Shown: one piece after another, positions 62,451 through 64,000 of the stretch
How positions within the stretch are numbered: position 1 is the stretch's first letter
Layout: every line of letters starts with the position of its first letter
Origin: Candidatus Bathyarchaeia archaeon
GTDB lineage: Archaea > Thermoproteota > Bathyarchaeia > Bathyarchaeales > DTEX01
NCBI GenBank assembly: GCA_038868075.1
Contig: JAWBXB010000008.1
Span: forward strand, 21,573-85,572
Reading direction: 5' to 3'
Length of the DNA: 64,000 nt
Translations under genes and position numbers: made by a program
The notes under the pieces: generated by a model
Database searches by the model: none
Seen by the model: only the letters and a program-made list of their open reading frames with translations
Told to the model about the DNA's origin: nothing

Positions 62451-62482
62451 GATATCACCATTGATATCAAATTTGATATCAA
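62449..62482. promoter_or_regulatory. Triple TTGATATCAA operator at the padR promoter
   Basis: Palindromic TTGATATCAA at 62461-62470 and 62473-62482, separated by AT so that together they form a perfect 22-base palindrome. A third copy, matching eight of ten (ATGATATCAC), lies at 62449-62458. Copies repeat every 12 bases. They lie between the padR TATA (TTATATAG, read on the minus strand, near 62484-62491) and its start codon. Confidence 0.65.
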
Positions 62483-62537
62483 CTATATAAGCTTATCTCT
62501 AAAGGAGCAACCTAAAATTTAAATTTTTTAAGAATAG

Positions 62538-63506
<969 letters not shown>

Positions 63507-63560
63507 ATCATTCTCTATGAGACTATCAATATATATAAGTTGTAAACTTAATATTTTTGG

Positions 63561-64000
63561 ATGAATATGAAGTCTCTTAATTGGCAGCATCTATTATGCT
63601 TAGTTGTAATTTTGTTTGTTCTGTTTTATAGCGTATCTTATGTTGTTGCCGCGTCTCAGGGTTATAGTGGCGGTGTTCTCATATTGCTTGTTGATGAGGC
63701 TGGTAGCCCACTTTCTTATATGAGTGGATTAGAGGTTTGGGCTCAGGTTTGGGCTATTGATCCGGGCACCATTCCACCCATAGTTGAGGTTTATCGTGGA
63801 GTTGTAAGTGATGGGAAGATTTTTGTCAGCGCTAGGGATGAATCCTTCAGGAGGGTTTTGGAGGGTTGGGCTAGAATGTATCCTAGGGATGAACGCTATG
63901 AGACTTTTCTAGAGGTTTTTGTTTGGATTAAGCATAGGGAGACTGTGAGAACATATCCGCCTATAATAATCAACTATAATCCACTTAGGGCTATGGGGAG
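63561..64000 (+). CDS. Secreted or membrane-anchored protein, 3' end beyond the window
   Basis: Translated from ATG 63561 (or 63567): 146 residues are visible. Signal peptide-like start (MKSLNWQHLLCLVVILFVLFYSV, ends near a VVAAS cleavage region). The following extracellular part has GGVLILLVDEAGSPLSY and VWAQVWAIDP, with beta-rich, aromatic content suggesting an Ig-like or carboxypeptidase-regulatory-like repeat. No family recognised. An AT-rich TATATATAAG lies about 35 bases upstream. Confidence 0.7.
   Translation, partial: MNMKSLNWQHLLCLVVILFVLFYSVSYVVAASQGYSGGVLILLVDEAGSPLSYMSGLEVWAQVWAIDPGTIPPIVEVYRGVVSDGKIFVSARDESFRRVLEGWARMYPRDERYETFLEVFVWIKHRETVRTYPPIIINYNPLRAMG

Overview
The window is archaeal chromosome. 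The supporting evidence is an Alba protein, eS1 (S3Ae), an archaeal Sec61-beta, an archaeal-type S-adenosylmethionine synthetase, archaeosine tRNA-guanine transglycosylase, archaemetzincin, archease, a beta-CASP CPSF homologue, archaeal RPA, two Sm-like proteins, and an intron-bearing tRNA gene. The AT-rich sequence, frequent TTG/GTG starts, GGTGA/GGAGG ribosome binding sites, a type I-A CRISPR-Cas operon, formylmethanofuran dehydrogenase and methenyl-H4MPT cyclohydrolase together suggest an anaerobic Thermoproteota (TACK) lineage, with Bathyarchaeia the most plausible. That placement is an inference, because no rRNA lies in the window.

Layout. 1-5.9 kb: type I-A cas operon (cas3', cas8a2, cas5, cas7, csa5, csa3 on the minus strand; cas6 divergent). 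No CRISPR array is visible. 6-11.4 kb: compact lysine operon dapA-dapB-lysC-asd-lysA (minus), divergent from an Lrp-type regulator with repeated palindromic boxes between them. 12-14.9 kb: chorismate mutase and prephenate dehydrogenase, an atypical ornithine-carbamoyltransferase-family enzyme, and ribosomal S7. 15-19.5 kb: one-carbon genes fwdA, fwdC, mch, and an FrhB-like protein. 19.6-25.9 kb: a PPP phosphatase, a folate-independent methionine synthase, a homocitrate/isopropylmalate-synthase-family enzyme, two stand-alone RAM-domain proteins, glutamine synthetase and its divergent Lrp regulator. 26-34 kb: small membrane proteins, an XRE-CBS regulator, an arrestin-like protein, SAM synthetase, a third RAM protein, purB, an AsnB-like enzyme coupled to a histone-deacetylase-family enzyme, and ferredoxin. 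34-47.6 kb: a TrmB regulator, a ribophorin-I-like membrane protein, eS1, serS, PPi-type phosphofructokinase, pyrG, Sec61-beta, a DUF2070 protein, alba, RPA, and a tandem TIGR00304-type membrane pair. 47.7-50.5 kb: tRNA-Arg(TCG) with two introns, then the three-gene homocysteine biosynthesis operon. 50.7-64 kb: MarC, archease, thioredoxin reductase, flavoproteins, GlmU-like nucleotidyltransferase, Sm-like protein, PAC2, tgtA, aCPSF2, archaemetzincin, a LMW-PTP-like protein, PadR regulator with a triple-box operator, pyrB, and a truncated secreted protein.

How the genes fit together. Aspartate kinase and aspartate-semialdehyde dehydrogenase feed lysine (dapA/dapB/lysA). They also supply aspartate semialdehyde for the COG1900/NIL-ferredoxin/COG2122 homocysteine route. 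Homocysteine can then go to methionine (core-MetE protein) and SAM (MAT), so an aspartate-to-SAM route is almost complete within one window. FwdA/FwdC/Mch belong to the tetrahydromethanopterin C1 branch that could supply the methyl group.

The most notable items are the ribophorin-I-like membrane protein (34954-36741); the two-intron tRNA-Arg; the in-frame fwdA/fwdC junction with no canonical fwdC start codon; three phased candidate operators (upstream of the cas operon, the dap operon and padR); the carbamoyltransferase with both ornithine-side motifs replaced; and the Cys-less AsnB/deacetylase pair. No gene-free stretch exceeds 300 bases. The longest gaps (29560-29759, 50473-50704, 53252-53454) hold AT-rich sequence in which I recognise nothing.
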